Below, piece after piece: positions 9,012-17,120 of a stretch of DNA of 64,000 bases. The DNA comes from Variovorax gracilis (GTDB lineage Bacteria; Pseudomonadota; Gammaproteobacteria; Burkholderiales; Burkholderiaceae_C), in contig NZ_JASZYF010000023.1 in assembly GCF_030317115.1 (NCBI RefSeq), forward strand, positions 31,182 to 95,181, in the 5' to 3' direction. The notes beneath the pieces are model-generated. The model had not been told where the DNA came from and did not search any database. It saw only the letters and a list, made by a program, of their open reading frames with translations. The position numbers and the translations under genes are program-made. Position 1 is the first letter of the stretch; each line of letters begins with the position of its first letter.

Positions 9012-9087
9012 GCACCGCGGATTCGGACGTTGGCTCAGGCCCGCCAGTCAACGCCCGCCACCGGATCATTCATCACAGGAGAACGAC

Positions 9088-9267
9088 ATGGCAGACGACT
9101 TGGGCAACCGCGGGGTACAGGACCGCAGCCGCATCAACATCAACGAGTCTCACGAGGTCCGCTACTGGACCCAGCGCTTCGGCGTGACGGAGGAAGACCT
9201 GCGCAAGGCGGTGGCCGAGGTCGGCGTCTCGGTCGACCAGATCGCCGAGCACCTCGGAAAGAAGTGA
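9088..9267 (+). CDS. DUF3606 domain protein (59 aa)
   Basis: Complete canonical DUF3606 protein: QDRSRININESHEVRYWTQRFGVTEEDLRKAVAEVG split over three short helices, ending EHLGKK. The start is backed by CAGGAGAA five bases upstream. It ends one base before the Ku ATG, so the two are almost certainly co-translated. That coupling ties this DUF3606 copy to DNA end joining or to a shared stress regulon. Confidence 0.85.
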   Translation: MADDLGNRGVQDRSRININESHEVRYWTQRFGVTEEDLRKAVAEVGVSVDQIAEHLGKK

Positions 9268-9268
9268 G

Positions 9269-10153
9269 ATGGCCACAGGCAGCAGGACGCTCTGGAAGGG
9301 CGCGATCACGTTCGGCCTGGTCCACATTCCCGTCGGCCTCCACACCGCCACCACGGAAGAGGGGGTCGATTTCGACTGGCTGGACCAGCGGACCATGGAC
9401 CCGGTCGGCTACAAGCGCATCAACAAGAAGACCGGCAAGGAGATCGACAAGGACCACATCGTGAAGGGGGTCGAGTACGAGGACGGAAAGTACGTCGTGA
9501 TCTCGCCCGACGAAATCGAGGCGGTGTATCCGCGCACGACGCAGACCATCGAGATCCAGCGCTTCGTCGATGCGAACGCGATCCCCTTCGTCTACCTGGA
9601 GCGGCCCTACTACGTGGCGCCGATCAATCGTGGGCAGAAGGTCTATGCGCTGCTGCGGGAAGTGCTCCACAAGACCGGCAAGATCGGCCTGGCCAAGGTG
9701 GTGATTGCCACCAAGCAACATCTGGCCGCGCTCGTGCCCAGCGACAAGGCGCTGGTCCTGAACCTGCTTCGCTGGGGTGATGACGTGAAGTCCCTCGAGG
9801 GCCTGGATCTGCCCGCCGCCGGTGTCAAAGGCGCAAAAATCAGCGCGGCCGAGATGAAGATGGCCGAGCAGCTTGTGAAGGACATGTCCGGCGACTGGAA
9901 TGCCAGTGACTTCAAGGACGAGTTCAAGCACGAGATCATGAAGCTGGTGGACAAGAAGGTGAAGGCGGGCGACACAGAGACGGTGATCCAGCCGGAAGAA
10001 GAGGCGCCGTCGGAAGGCGCGGAGATCATCGACCTGACCGAGCTTCTCTCTCGCAGCCTCAAGGGCGGCAAGTCCTCGAAGGCCCCTGCGCGAAAGGCGC
10101 CGCCGAAGGCCGCCGCGCGCAAGACCGCGGCCGCGAAGCGCAAGGCGGCGTGA
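9269..10153 (+). CDS. ku: Ku protein (first copy), DNA end-binding
   Basis: A 294-residue bacterial Ku. The homodimer rings double-strand ends and recruits LigD for non-homologous end joining. The sequence starts RTLWKGAITFGLVHIPVGLH, the conserved Ku opening, followed by DWLDQRTMDPVGY and the PYYVAPINRGQKVYALLREVL core. The C-terminus from about residue 255 is Lys/Ala-rich (SSKAPARKAPPKAAARK), a basic tail that in other Ku proteins binds DNA. A second, different Ku is encoded 6 kb away on the other strand, next to LigD. Translationally coupled to the DUF3606 gene. Confidence 0.96.
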   Translation: MATGSRTLWKGAITFGLVHIPVGLHTATTEEGVDFDWLDQRTMDPVGYKRINKKTGKEIDKDHIVKGVEYEDGKYVVISPDEIEAVYPRTTQTIEIQRFVDANAIPFVYLERPYYVAPINRGQKVYALLREVLHKTGKIGLAKVVIATKQHLAALVPSDKALVLNLLRWGDDVKSLEGLDLPAAGVKGAKISAAEMKMAEQLVKDMSGDWNASDFKDEFKHEIMKLVDKKVKAGDTETVIQPEEEAPSEGAEIIDLTELLSRSLKGGKSSKAPARKAPPKAAARKTAAAKRKAA

Positions 10154-10201
10154 ACGCAGCGGCGCCGCCGCAGCTGCGGCGCCGCGTTGTAGAGTTCCTC
10201 A

Positions 10202-10540
10202 ATGCCTCCTGCCCCGATCCGCCGCATTGCCGTCTACGTCGACGAAGCCCGGGACGGCACGTTTCGATGGATCTTGATCGAGCATCGGGCCAAGCCGCCA
10301 CGCTGGGTGCAGATCGAAGCGGCCAAGAAGACTTCCAACACCTACCGGGAGGCGATGGCGGCCGGCCTGTGGGTGCTTCAACGCCTGGTGGGCGATCTCG
10401 AGTCCGGTCCCCGGCGCTCCGATGCCCACGCCGTGTCAGCGCCCGCCGAAGCGGCGCCGCCGTCGGCCCCGGAGGCGGATTCCTCGGAAGACACGCGCGG
10501 CGCGCACGGGCCCTTCGGCTTCGGCGGTCTGCGCGGCTAG
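10202..10540 (+). CDS. Hypothetical protein (112 aa)
   Basis: Folded-looking N-terminal 65 residues (RRIAVYVDEARDGTFRWILIE, WVQIEAAKKTSNTYREAMAAG) with a beta-beta-helix feel, then a Pro/Ala/Ser-rich tail. The ATG lies about 48 bases after the Ku stop, so it may be the last gene of the DUF3606-Ku unit. TGTAGA sits only ten bases upstream, and no ribosome site is clear. No family recognised. Confidence 0.6.
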   Translation: MPPAPIRRIAVYVDEARDGTFRWILIEHRAKPPRWVQIEAAKKTSNTYREAMAAGLWVLQRLVGDLESGPRRSDAHAVSAPAEAAPPSAPEADSSEDTRGAHGPFGFGGLRG

Positions 10541-11047
10541 TTCCGGGGACACCAAGGCGGCACTTCGCCTTGTGGCCCGTGTAGGCGAGATCCTGCATCA
10601 TTTTTTTGCCCGCGCCACCCGGCTTCCTCGTGTTTGCGGAATGCCCTGGCGCTTCGGGGGTGTGGAGAAGTGAAGCGTCCGAGGCGCCCCAAAGGACATT
10701 GCCGAAGCGACTGCTGATCGATTTCTTCTCGGGTTGTCCGCAAAAGTCAAGGCCTGGCTTGTCCCCGTCAACTGTGAATGACTCTGTGGATAACCCCTCT
10801 TCAAACAGCGCGCGCCCGCATGGGGCCTGGGTTCCATTGCGATGCCCACGCAACAGGCAAGCGGCTTGCGCATCGCAGTGTGTGTAGGCGCCTGGCTGAC
10901 AGCGAGCGATCGGCGGCAGAGCAGAGGCGGCCTGCGGGCGAAGCATTGCAGGGCCTAGGCGATCGTGCGCTTGTCCTGGCGGCGAAGTCCGACAGCGCGC
11001 AGCCGCCGCGCGGTGCACGCTGCTCCTTTTCATCGACGGAGAACATC
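10541..11047. other. Gene-free stretch with a perfect DnaA box
   Basis: No convincing coding frame in 507 bases. A small hairpin AAGGCG/CGCCTT lies near 10553-10571 and a run of seven T follows at about 10601, too far away for a classic terminator. Positions 10785-10793 read TGTGGATAA, a perfect DnaA box on the minus strand. Two TGTAGG elements are at 10580-10585 and 10883-10888, both facing away from the downstream DUF3597 gene. Confidence 0.5.
10785..10793 (-). promoter_or_regulatory. DnaA box (TTATCCACA)
   Basis: Exact 9-base match to the DnaA consensus, isolated in an intergenic region. A single box is not an origin; it may titrate DnaA or contribute to regulation. Confidence 0.4.
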
Positions 11048-11464
11048 ATGGGCATTCTCAGCAACATCCTCGGGAAGATCTTTCCGTCCTCCCATGCAGC
11101 CAACGCCCCGGCGGCGGGCAACGCGCCACCGACCACCGCCGGCACCGGTGCAGCGGCTCCCGCAGGGGGCGCGGCCACGGCCTCGGCGCCGCCTGCGGCC
11201 ATGAGCGAGGTCGACGTGGAAGGCATGCTGAATGGCCTGGCGGCCAAGTCGAGCGAAAAGCTCAACTGGAGGACCTCGATCGTGGACTTGATGAAGCTAT
11301 TGGGACTCGACAGTTCCTTGACCGCGCGCAAGGAACTGGCCCAGGAACTCCACTATTCGGGAGACATGAACGATTCGGCCGCCATGAATATTTGGCTTCA
11401 CCGGCAGGTCATGACCAAGGTCGCCGCCAACGGCGGGAAGGTGCCTGCAGACCTCAAGGATTGA
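11048..11464 (+). CDS. DUF3597 domain protein
   Basis: A 138-residue protein. The N-terminus MGILSNILGKIFPSSHA is followed by an Ala/Pro/Gly-rich linker to residue 50. The C-terminal DUF3597 domain includes VDVEGMLNGLAAKS, LNWRTSIVDLMKLLGLDSSL and ARKELAQELHYSGD. The start is chosen at the ATG after GGAGAACATC; the long in-frame extension to 10778 is non-coding in character. Family members are small stress-associated proteins of unknown function, some resembling LysM-linked proteins in other bacteria. Confidence 0.88.
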   Translation: MGILSNILGKIFPSSHAANAPAAGNAPPTTAGTGAAAPAGGAATASAPPAAMSEVDVEGMLNGLAAKSSEKLNWRTSIVDLMKLLGLDSSLTARKELAQELHYSGDMNDSAAMNIWLHRQVMTKVAANGGKVPADLKD

Positions 11465-11656
11465 TGCGACCTCCCGCATGACGTTGTCGGACCCGCAAGC
11501 CGCCCCCGGCAACGGCACGGGGGGACCCAGGGGCTCCTGGCGAACCTCCGCAGCGAAGCGCTCGACGCTCGCGAGCGCCCGCTCCGTGGTCGGCACCCGC
11601 TGCCCCCCGCGCGCGTGCCGTGCAGCGGCGGGCGGCACCCTCCAGTTTTCCGGGCC

Positions 11657-12571
11657 ATGAACGGACTCGCCTCCGCGTGGTGGGGACGCGTGCGGCACGC
11701 CGCGCTCGCCACGCCGGGGCTGGGCGTCCTCCTGCTGGCCCTGCGCAGCTACATCCTGCACCAGAGCGCGAACCAGGCGGGCAGCCTGGCGTTCTCGTCG
11801 GTGCTGGCGATGTTTCCGCTGCTGCTTCTGGTGTCCGCCGCGGCCGGCTTCTTCGGGCAGCCCGGCGATGCGGCGGCACTGGCCAGCCGTGTCATGGAGT
11901 ACGCGCCTCAGGTGGTGCGCGATGCGCTGCAGCCGGTCATCGACCAGGTCCTGGCGCAACGCAGCCAGGCGCTGCTGACAATCGGGATCATCGCCACGCT
12001 GTGGACCGCATCCTCGGGGCTGCAGGCCGTGCGCACGGCCCTGAACCGTTCGTATGGCATCGAGCGCGGCCTTGCGTTCTGGAAGGCGCGTGTCAAGGTC
12101 ACCCTGTTCACGGTGATCGTGGGCGCCGGCGTCCTGGTCGTGTTCAGCTCCGTGATCATCATGCCGGTCGTGTGGCGGATGGTGGAGGCGAGCGTGGGCA
12201 AGGGACCGGAGGGCCTGTGGCTTCACAACGGCGTGCGTTACGGCTCGGCGTTCCTGGTGCTGAGTCTGCTGTACGCGCTGCTCTATGCCTGGTTGCCGGA
12301 TATTCGCCAGCGGCTGGCCACGGTGATTCCCGGTGCCGTGATTGGCGCGGCGCTCTGGGTTGCGGCGGCGGCCACGCTGTCCTACACGCTGCGCAGCGCC
12401 GGTAAGCTGGCCTTGGTCTACGGCAGCTTCGCGGGGGTGGTGGCGACCTTGGTGTTCCTGTACATCAGCGCGGCGACATTGATCTTCGGCGCCGAGGTCA
12501 ACGGCGTGCTGAAGGATCGCGCGGCGTCGCCGCAGGAGGCGGGCGAGCCGGGCCTGGCCGACGAGCGATAG
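11657..12571 (+). CDS. YihY/BrkB family inner-membrane protein
   Basis: A 304-residue integral membrane protein with about six hydrophobic segments. Family hallmarks: SYILHQSANQAGSLAFSSVLAMFPLLLL near the start (paralleling the usual AAALAYYTLLSLFPLLL), then LWTASSGLQAVRTALNRSYG and YGSFAGVVATLVFLYISA followed by GAEVN near the end. Formerly misannotated as RNase BN; the role is unclear, possibly transport or envelope related. The ATG at 11657 opens directly before the hydrophobic domain; a 14-residue upstream extension is possible. Confidence 0.88.
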   Translation: MNGLASAWWGRVRHAALATPGLGVLLLALRSYILHQSANQAGSLAFSSVLAMFPLLLLVSAAAGFFGQPGDAAALASRVMEYAPQVVRDALQPVIDQVLAQRSQALLTIGIIATLWTASSGLQAVRTALNRSYGIERGLAFWKARVKVTLFTVIVGAGVLVVFSSVIIMPVVWRMVEASVGKGPEGLWLHNGVRYGSAFLVLSLLYALLYAWLPDIRQRLATVIPGAVIGAALWVAAAATLSYTLRSAGKLALVYGSFAGVVATLVFLYISAATLIFGAEVNGVLKDRAASPQEAGEPGLADER

Positions 12572-12823
12572 GTCCGCGGGTGCGCAGGACCTCCGCAACG
12601 CGTCGCGACGCGCGGCCCGGGCGGCGCGAGCCATTGGGGCGCGATCTCGCTGCGGCGCAGCGCGTTGCAGCGGCGGTCTTCGCGTCCGCCGCGTGGTGCA
12701 GCGCGCATCAACGCGAGGACAGGCTCGAGGAAGGCCGGGTACTGGACCCGTGTGGATTGCGCGCTCGGCATTGAGGCCCGCCAAAGGAGTGGCGGTGCCG
12801 CTGCCAACCCCACGTTTTTCAGA

Positions 12824-13318
12824 TCAGGCGGTCTCGCCCTGCAGTTCGCCCATCAGTTCTTCCTTGCGGGCGGCCAGCGTCTCGCGCATGGTCACGAGGT
12901 CCAGGCCGCGCGCGGCGCGCGCCTTCACGAAGATCTCGTTGCGTTCTTCCTTGACGTGGTGGTCGATGTATTCGCCCAGCACCGTGACCTTGGCGTCGAA
13001 CATGTCATCGACGTCCGCGGCCGCCTCAATCTGGGCGATCAGGTCCTTGGCGCTCGCATGCTCGACCGCGGCCTCGTCGATAAGGTCGGTTTCCTTGAAG
13101 GCCCCGCGCAGGGCCGGATAGAAGATCTCTTCCTCGATCTGCGCGTGCACGGTCAGCTCGGCGCAAATCTCGTTGGCCAGCTCGCGCTTCTGCTGCGACG
13201 CGCTGGCGGCCTTGGAGCGGGTCAGATCTTCATAGGCCTTGAACAGCTTCTTGACATTGCGATGATCCGCATCCAGCAGGCTGCAGGCGTCGGGTTCGGC
13301 TCGTTTGGTGGTGGGCAT
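12824..13318 (-). CDS. Hemerythrin HHE domain protein
   Basis: A 164-residue four-helix protein likely to bind a di-iron centre. Iron ligands visible: LLDADHRNVKKLF, then HAQIEEEIFYP and EHASAKDLI, and finally EYIDHHVKEERNEIF, which together give the His/Glu pattern of HHE domains. Members bind oxygen or sense redox state and iron. It stands alone between a membrane protein and a lipoprotein gene. The short start (MPTTKRAEPDAC) was chosen; the 25 residues upstream are not conserved in character. Confidence 0.9.
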   Translation of the reverse strand: MPTTKRAEPDACSLLDADHRNVKKLFKAYEDLTRSKAASASQQKRELANEICAELTVHAQIEEEIFYPALRGAFKETDLIDEAAVEHASAKDLIAQIEAAADVDDMFDAKVTVLGEYIDHHVKEERNEIFVKARAARGLDLVTMRETLAARKEELMGELQGETA

Positions 13319-13652
13319 CGTGGGGCTCCAGGGGTTAGGTTTAGGGAGAAATCTCAGCGTCGGGCGCGACGCGGGTGCAGGACGTAGGAGCACGCCGCAA
13401 GGTGCTAGCAGCGGATGGGGATGCGCCCTGGTTGCGGCCGGCGGGCTGCCATCACGACGTGGTGGGTCGCTTGGTCAGGTTCGCGCGAAGGGTCGCGACG
13501 TGAAGGGCGTGACGGACGAGCGTCGTCCGCGCGGGCGCGCACCATGGCGGTCCCGGCATCCTCCTACTCGCATCGACCGTTCTTTCTGCCCCCAGCGCGA
13601 CGACGCGAGCGCCTACCGTGCGAGGGTTCCAACGGAAATTCGGGGGTTCGCC
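13319..13652. other. Divergent intergenic region
   Basis: 334 bases between the hemerythrin and lipoprotein genes, which face away from each other. No coding frame supported. CCTACG on the minus strand (near 13385-13390) resembles the recurring CCTACA element and is about 65 bases before the hemerythrin start. Confidence 0.4.
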
Positions 13653-14282
13653 ATGAAAGACTGGTTCTCTGCCCGGCGCGTGACGGCCGTGATGGCACTT
13701 GCCGCGCTCGTGTTGGCTGGCTGCACGACGGCGCCGCCACAGCGTTGGGGCGAGTGGATCGATCCCGCCCTCGGCTCCAGTTCTGGCATCCTGCGCGACG
13801 GCAAGGTCCTCGTGGCGTGCGACACCTTCGATATTTCGGTGCGCGCGCAGTGCCAGGACGACCTGCGGCGGGCGCTCGAAGGCCGAGGCGTCAATGCCGT
13901 CGCCGCCCCGGTGGACACGACCGCGATGAACCCTCGCGAGTGGGAAGGCCAGCTCGCGGCCAGTGCCCATGCGGCCGGAGCGAAGACCGTCTTCATCCTG
14001 ACGATGACCCCGGCGACCACTTCGATGGGCTCGGGCATGTCGATCGGGATCGGCGGCTTCAACTTCGGAAGCGGCGGCGGTGCGGGCATCGGCCTGAGCG
14101 CGCCGATCGGCGGATGGGGGAGCACCGGATTCTCGGCGACGGGACGCGTCAGCGATGCGCGCAACGGCCGGATGGTGTGGACCTCCACCTTCGCGGCGTC
14201 GCCGTCGTCCGACATCGGGGGGCAGTTCCGCGAGCTGACCCGCACGGTGCTCGACGCGGCGCAAAGCGCGGGCTTGCTTTGA
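13653..14282 (+). CDS. DUF4136-like lipoprotein
   Basis: A 209-residue predicted outer-membrane lipoprotein. Signal MKDWFSARRVTAVMALAALV ends in the lipobox LAGC with Cys near 24. The mature part alternates short strands with a Gly/Ser-rich stretch (SIGIGGFNFGSGGGAG, APIGGWGSTGFS) and ends GGQFRELTRTVLDAAQSAGLL, a pattern like DUF4136-type periplasmic lipoproteins. Function unknown; probable envelope or stress role. It precedes the receiver gene by 28 bases and may be cotranscribed with it. Confidence 0.75.
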   Translation: MKDWFSARRVTAVMALAALVLAGCTTAPPQRWGEWIDPALGSSSGILRDGKVLVACDTFDISVRAQCQDDLRRALEGRGVNAVAAPVDTTAMNPREWEGQLAASAHAAGAKTVFILTMTPATTSMGSGMSIGIGGFNFGSGGGAGIGLSAPIGGWGSTGFSATGRVSDARNGRMVWTSTFAASPSSDIGGQFRELTRTVLDAAQSAGLL

Positions 14283-14310
14283 CCTGCGTGACGCTCGCGC
14301 AGAGAGTCCC

Positions 14311-14781
14311 ATGACCGGCATGCACCCTCTCACGGTTTTCATCGTCGACGACGATGCGGCGCATCGCGATTCAGTTCGCGAACTCGTCCATAGCGCGGGA
14401 CTGCGCGCCGCGACCTTCCCCAGTGTGAGCGCTTTTCTGAGCGCGCGCGATGCCTGCGGCGTCGGATGCCTGGTCCTGGACGTGCGCACCGCGCGGCGCA
14501 GCGAACCCTCCATCGGCCGGTGGCTCCGGACCCTCTGCCTTCCCGTCCTTCTTGTCATGGACGTCGATGACCTGACGCCGCGGCAGAACTTGCTGCGGAC
14601 CGAAGGCGCCGTCATCCTGAGGAAACCGTATCGGGCACAAGCGCTGCTCGATGCCATCGAGCGGGTTCTTTGCGGGTCCCCCGAGCCGTCCAGAGATGCG
14701 TTGCGCCCGCGCGCGGCGGCGCCGTCGCACCTGCCGACTGTCGCTCATCGCCACGCGGCGCACGCCGACAACGCGTCCTGA
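14311..14781 (+). CDS. Stand-alone receiver-domain regulator (FixJ-like)
   Basis: A 156-residue protein with a receiver domain and no output domain. Acidic pair in VFIVDDDAAHRDS, phospho-acceptor Asp57 in CLVLDVRT, Lys105 in VILRKPYRAQALLDAI. It resembles the N-terminal half of FixJ/NodW-type regulators, but the helix-turn-helix is replaced by a short Arg/Pro-rich tail. The usual PG(M)SG loop after Asp is absent (RTARRSEPS). It could act as a phosphate sink or a diguanylate-free adapter; partner unknown. Confidence 0.82.
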   Translation: MTGMHPLTVFIVDDDAAHRDSVRELVHSAGLRAATFPSVSAFLSARDACGVGCLVLDVRTARRSEPSIGRWLRTLCLPVLLVMDVDDLTPRQNLLRTEGAVILRKPYRAQALLDAIERVLCGSPEPSRDALRPRAAAPSHLPTVAHRHAAHADNAS

Positions 14782-14821
14782 TAGTCCGGGGCAAGTTGAT
14801 GTTTTTTGAGAGGGGACGGCG

Positions 14822-15016
14822 ATGAAAAGCCCCGGTCAAGTCAAGGGCGACGAGCGCGACAACACGCGCGTGCTGCGGTGGGTCGTCATCGCCGTGGTGA
14901 TCCTTGTGGTAGGCGCGCTGAGCTACAACTTCTTGGCGCGCGAGAAGACCTCGGACGCGCCTCTGGCGCGCCCGAGCGCCGAGTCCGCGCAGAAGGCGCC
15001 GGCACCGGCCCGATAA
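14822..15016 (+). CDS. Small single-pass membrane protein
   Basis: A 64-residue protein: a basic, hydrophilic N-terminus (MKSPGQVKGDERDNTRVLRW), one transmembrane helix (VVIAVVILVVGALSYNFLA), and a charged Ala/Pro-rich tail. Topology is probably N-in. Ribosome site GAGAGGGGA ends about six bases upstream. No family recognised. Confidence 0.7.
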   Translation: MKSPGQVKGDERDNTRVLRWVVIAVVILVVGALSYNFLAREKTSDAPLARPSAESAQKAPAPAR

Positions 15017-15088
15017 CCCTGCGCAGGTCCCCCGATACAAGGGGATCGGCATGGACGCAGGACCAGCCGGGCCTGCGGTCTCACGCGG

Positions 15089-15940
15089 TCAGGTCTCGCG
15101 CGACAGTCGCCGATAGGCGCTGTAGTGCCGAATGGCCCGCTGCCCATGACCGAGTTCGTCGTGCAGCCGACCTGCGTTGAAGTGCGCGTCCGCCAGCCGG
15201 GGGTCCAGCTGGAGTGCCTGGTCATAGCTGGCCAGCGCCTCGGCGAAGCGGTGCAGGTCTTCCAGCGCCACGGCGCGGTTGAAGTACAGCAGAGGCTCTT
15301 CGGGCCGGTGCTTGATGCCCTTGCCGAGGATCCGCACGGCCTCCTGGCACTCCCCGTTCTCGCACAGCAGCGCACCGAGGTTGAGGTAGGCGTTGGTGAA
15401 GTCGGGCTGTGCCGCAATGGCCTGCGCGTACGCGCGTCGGGCCGCATCCGCATCGACCGCTTCCAGCGCCTCGGCGCGAGCGAAGAGCGCCTCGGCGGAC
15501 GCCGGGCTGCGCCCGGCGGCGCGGGGGGAGGGGCGGGCGAGCGGGCGGGCCGCCGGTGCGATCGCTTCGCGATGCAGCGGCGCCTTGGCGTCGAAGTTCA
15601 TCAGCAGCTGCCCGGACTCGGCTTCCCACTGCGCATCGCGCTCCCGCACCGCGATGTTCCCGCCGACGGCCAAGAGCCGCAGGCTCGACAAGGAAGCCTC
15701 GGGCGGCAGCTCGTCCTTCAGGCGACGCAACGAGCGCAGGATCTTGGCAGTCGGGATATTGGCCGCCCGAAGCGCATGGGCCGTGCGCAGCAGCACGACG
15801 TCCCGGAACGAAAACAGGTACGCGCGGCGCGGCCCCCTGCGCGGCGTCACGAAGCCCAACTCGACCAGGCGAACGATGGCGCTGCGGGAGAGGCCGAGCA
15901 TCTCCTGAACGCGTCGGATCGTGTGCGATTCCAGATCCAC
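15089..15940 (-). CDS. MerR-type HTH protein fused to TPR repeats
   Basis: A 283-residue fusion. The N-terminal 75 residues form a MerR-like winged helix (TIRRVQEMLGLSRSAIVRLVELGFVTP, then RRAYLFSFRDVVLLRTAHALR). After a Pro/Arg linker come three to four TPR repeats (AYLNLGALLCENGECQEAV, LLYFNRAVALEDLHRFAEAL, ADAHFNAGRLHDELG). It lacks the usual MerR dimer helix, so effector and partner are probably bound by the TPRs. It begins 32 bases after the second Ku gene on the same strand, so it is likely co-transcribed and a candidate regulator of the end-joining genes. Confidence 0.87.
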   Translation of the reverse strand: MDLESHTIRRVQEMLGLSRSAIVRLVELGFVTPRRGPRRAYLFSFRDVVLLRTAHALRAANIPTAKILRSLRRLKDELPPEASLSSLRLLAVGGNIAVRERDAQWEAESGQLLMNFDAKAPLHREAIAPAARPLARPSPRAAGRSPASAEALFARAEALEAVDADAARRAYAQAIAAQPDFTNAYLNLGALLCENGECQEAVRILGKGIKHRPEEPLLYFNRAVALEDLHRFAEALASYDQALQLDPRLADAHFNAGRLHDELGHGQRAIRHYSAYRRLSRET

Positions 15941-15972
15941 CCCCGGCGTTCAGTTCCCCGTTCGGTTCCCGT

Positions 15973-16905
15973 TCATTTCCTGGCGCGGCTGCGTGCCGGC
16001 GCTGCCACCGGCTCCGCCACCTCGGCCTTGGGGGCGCGGCGCGCGCCCTTGCGTTCCTTGCCCATCGCGCTCACGTTGCCCGCCGCCGGGGTCTTGGCGC
16101 CCGCCTTTGCCGCCGCAGACGGAGCGCGCTTCAGGCTCGCCATGAGGGCCGCCGTGAGGTCGATGACCTGCCCGCCGGCGGACTCCCCGCCCTCGGCATG
16201 CGGTGACGCCACGACTTCCTGGCCGGCGATCTTGGCGTCGATGGCAGCGAGGATGCGTTTCTTTTCCTCGTCCTCGAACATCGTCGGGTCGTAACTGTCC
16301 TGCGAGATCTGGTCGATGAGCTGCAGCGCCAGCTTCAGTTCCGCAGGCGTCGGCTCGGTGATCTCGATGTCGAGGTCGGCGAGCGAGCGCACCTCGTTGG
16401 CGTAGAGCAATTGCTGCAGCACCAGCCCGTCCTCGGCGGCGCGCACCTGGACCACGTACTGCTTGCCCTTCCAGGCCCACTTGGCCAGCGCGCACCGGCC
16501 GCTGTCGCGCATGGCGGCGCGCAGCAGGCTGTAAGGCTTGCCGCCGCGCTTGTCCGGCGCGAGGAAGTAGGCCTTGTCATAGTAGATCGGATCGACTTCC
16601 TTCTCGGGGATGAAGGCCACGATGTCGATCACGTGGCTGGTGTCCTCTTCCAACGCCTTGAGTTCCTCGGGTTGGAACAGCACGTACTGATCCTTCTCGA
16701 ATTCATAGCCCTTGATCATCTCGCTGCGCGGCACGACGGTCTTCATGTCCTTCTCGGACACGTACTGCTGCTTCACGCGGCTGCCGTCCTTCGTGAGGAG
16801 ATTGAAGCGGATGGTCTCCGAAGACTCCGTGGCCGAATAGAGCTTCACCGGAATCGAGACGAGCCCGAAGCTGAGCGACAGCGATGCGATGGAACGTGCA
16901 GCCAT
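15973..16905 (-). CDS. ku: Ku protein (second copy), DNA end-binding
   Basis: A 310-residue Ku. Opening RSIASLSLSFGLVSIPVKLYSAT, core YDKAYFLAPDKRGGKPYSLLRAAM, then IDLTAALMASLKRA, followed by a 50-residue Lys/Arg/Ala/Pro tail. It differs clearly from the Ku at 9269-10153 (the opening and core differ throughout), so they are not a recent duplication and could form a heterodimer or serve different conditions. The start is at MAARSIAS; the 94-residue upstream extension has no family match. Followed closely by the MerR-TPR gene; LigD is 1.4 kb away beyond a sensor kinase. Confidence 0.96.
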   Translation of the reverse strand: MAARSIASLSLSFGLVSIPVKLYSATESSETIRFNLLTKDGSRVKQQYVSEKDMKTVVPRSEMIKGYEFEKDQYVLFQPEELKALEEDTSHVIDIVAFIPEKEVDPIYYDKAYFLAPDKRGGKPYSLLRAAMRDSGRCALAKWAWKGKQYVVQVRAAEDGLVLQQLLYANEVRSLADLDIEITEPTPAELKLALQLIDQISQDSYDPTMFEDEEKKRILAAIDAKIAGQEVVASPHAEGGESAGGQVIDLTAALMASLKRAPSAAAKAGAKTPAAGNVSAMGKERKGARRAPKAEVAEPVAAPARSRARK

Positions 16906-17120
16906 GGATTTCCCCGTGTCGAGGCGGCGCGATCCGGCCGCAGGAAACCCAAACTTGCCACAAACGGGGGTCCACGGGAAGAGGACGGCGCTTGCATCGC
17001 CTGTCCGGTGAGGACGGTCGGGATCACCCTGCCGGGCAACCGGCGGGGCTGAACCCCTGCCGTCAGCTGCTTGCGCTGCGCGGCCTTGGAAACTCGGCAG
17101 ACCTTGGCGACAATGAATCG

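Noticed and set aside
10553..10607. Terminator from hairpin plus T run
   Set aside because: The T run is about 30 bases from the hairpin, too far for intrinsic termination.
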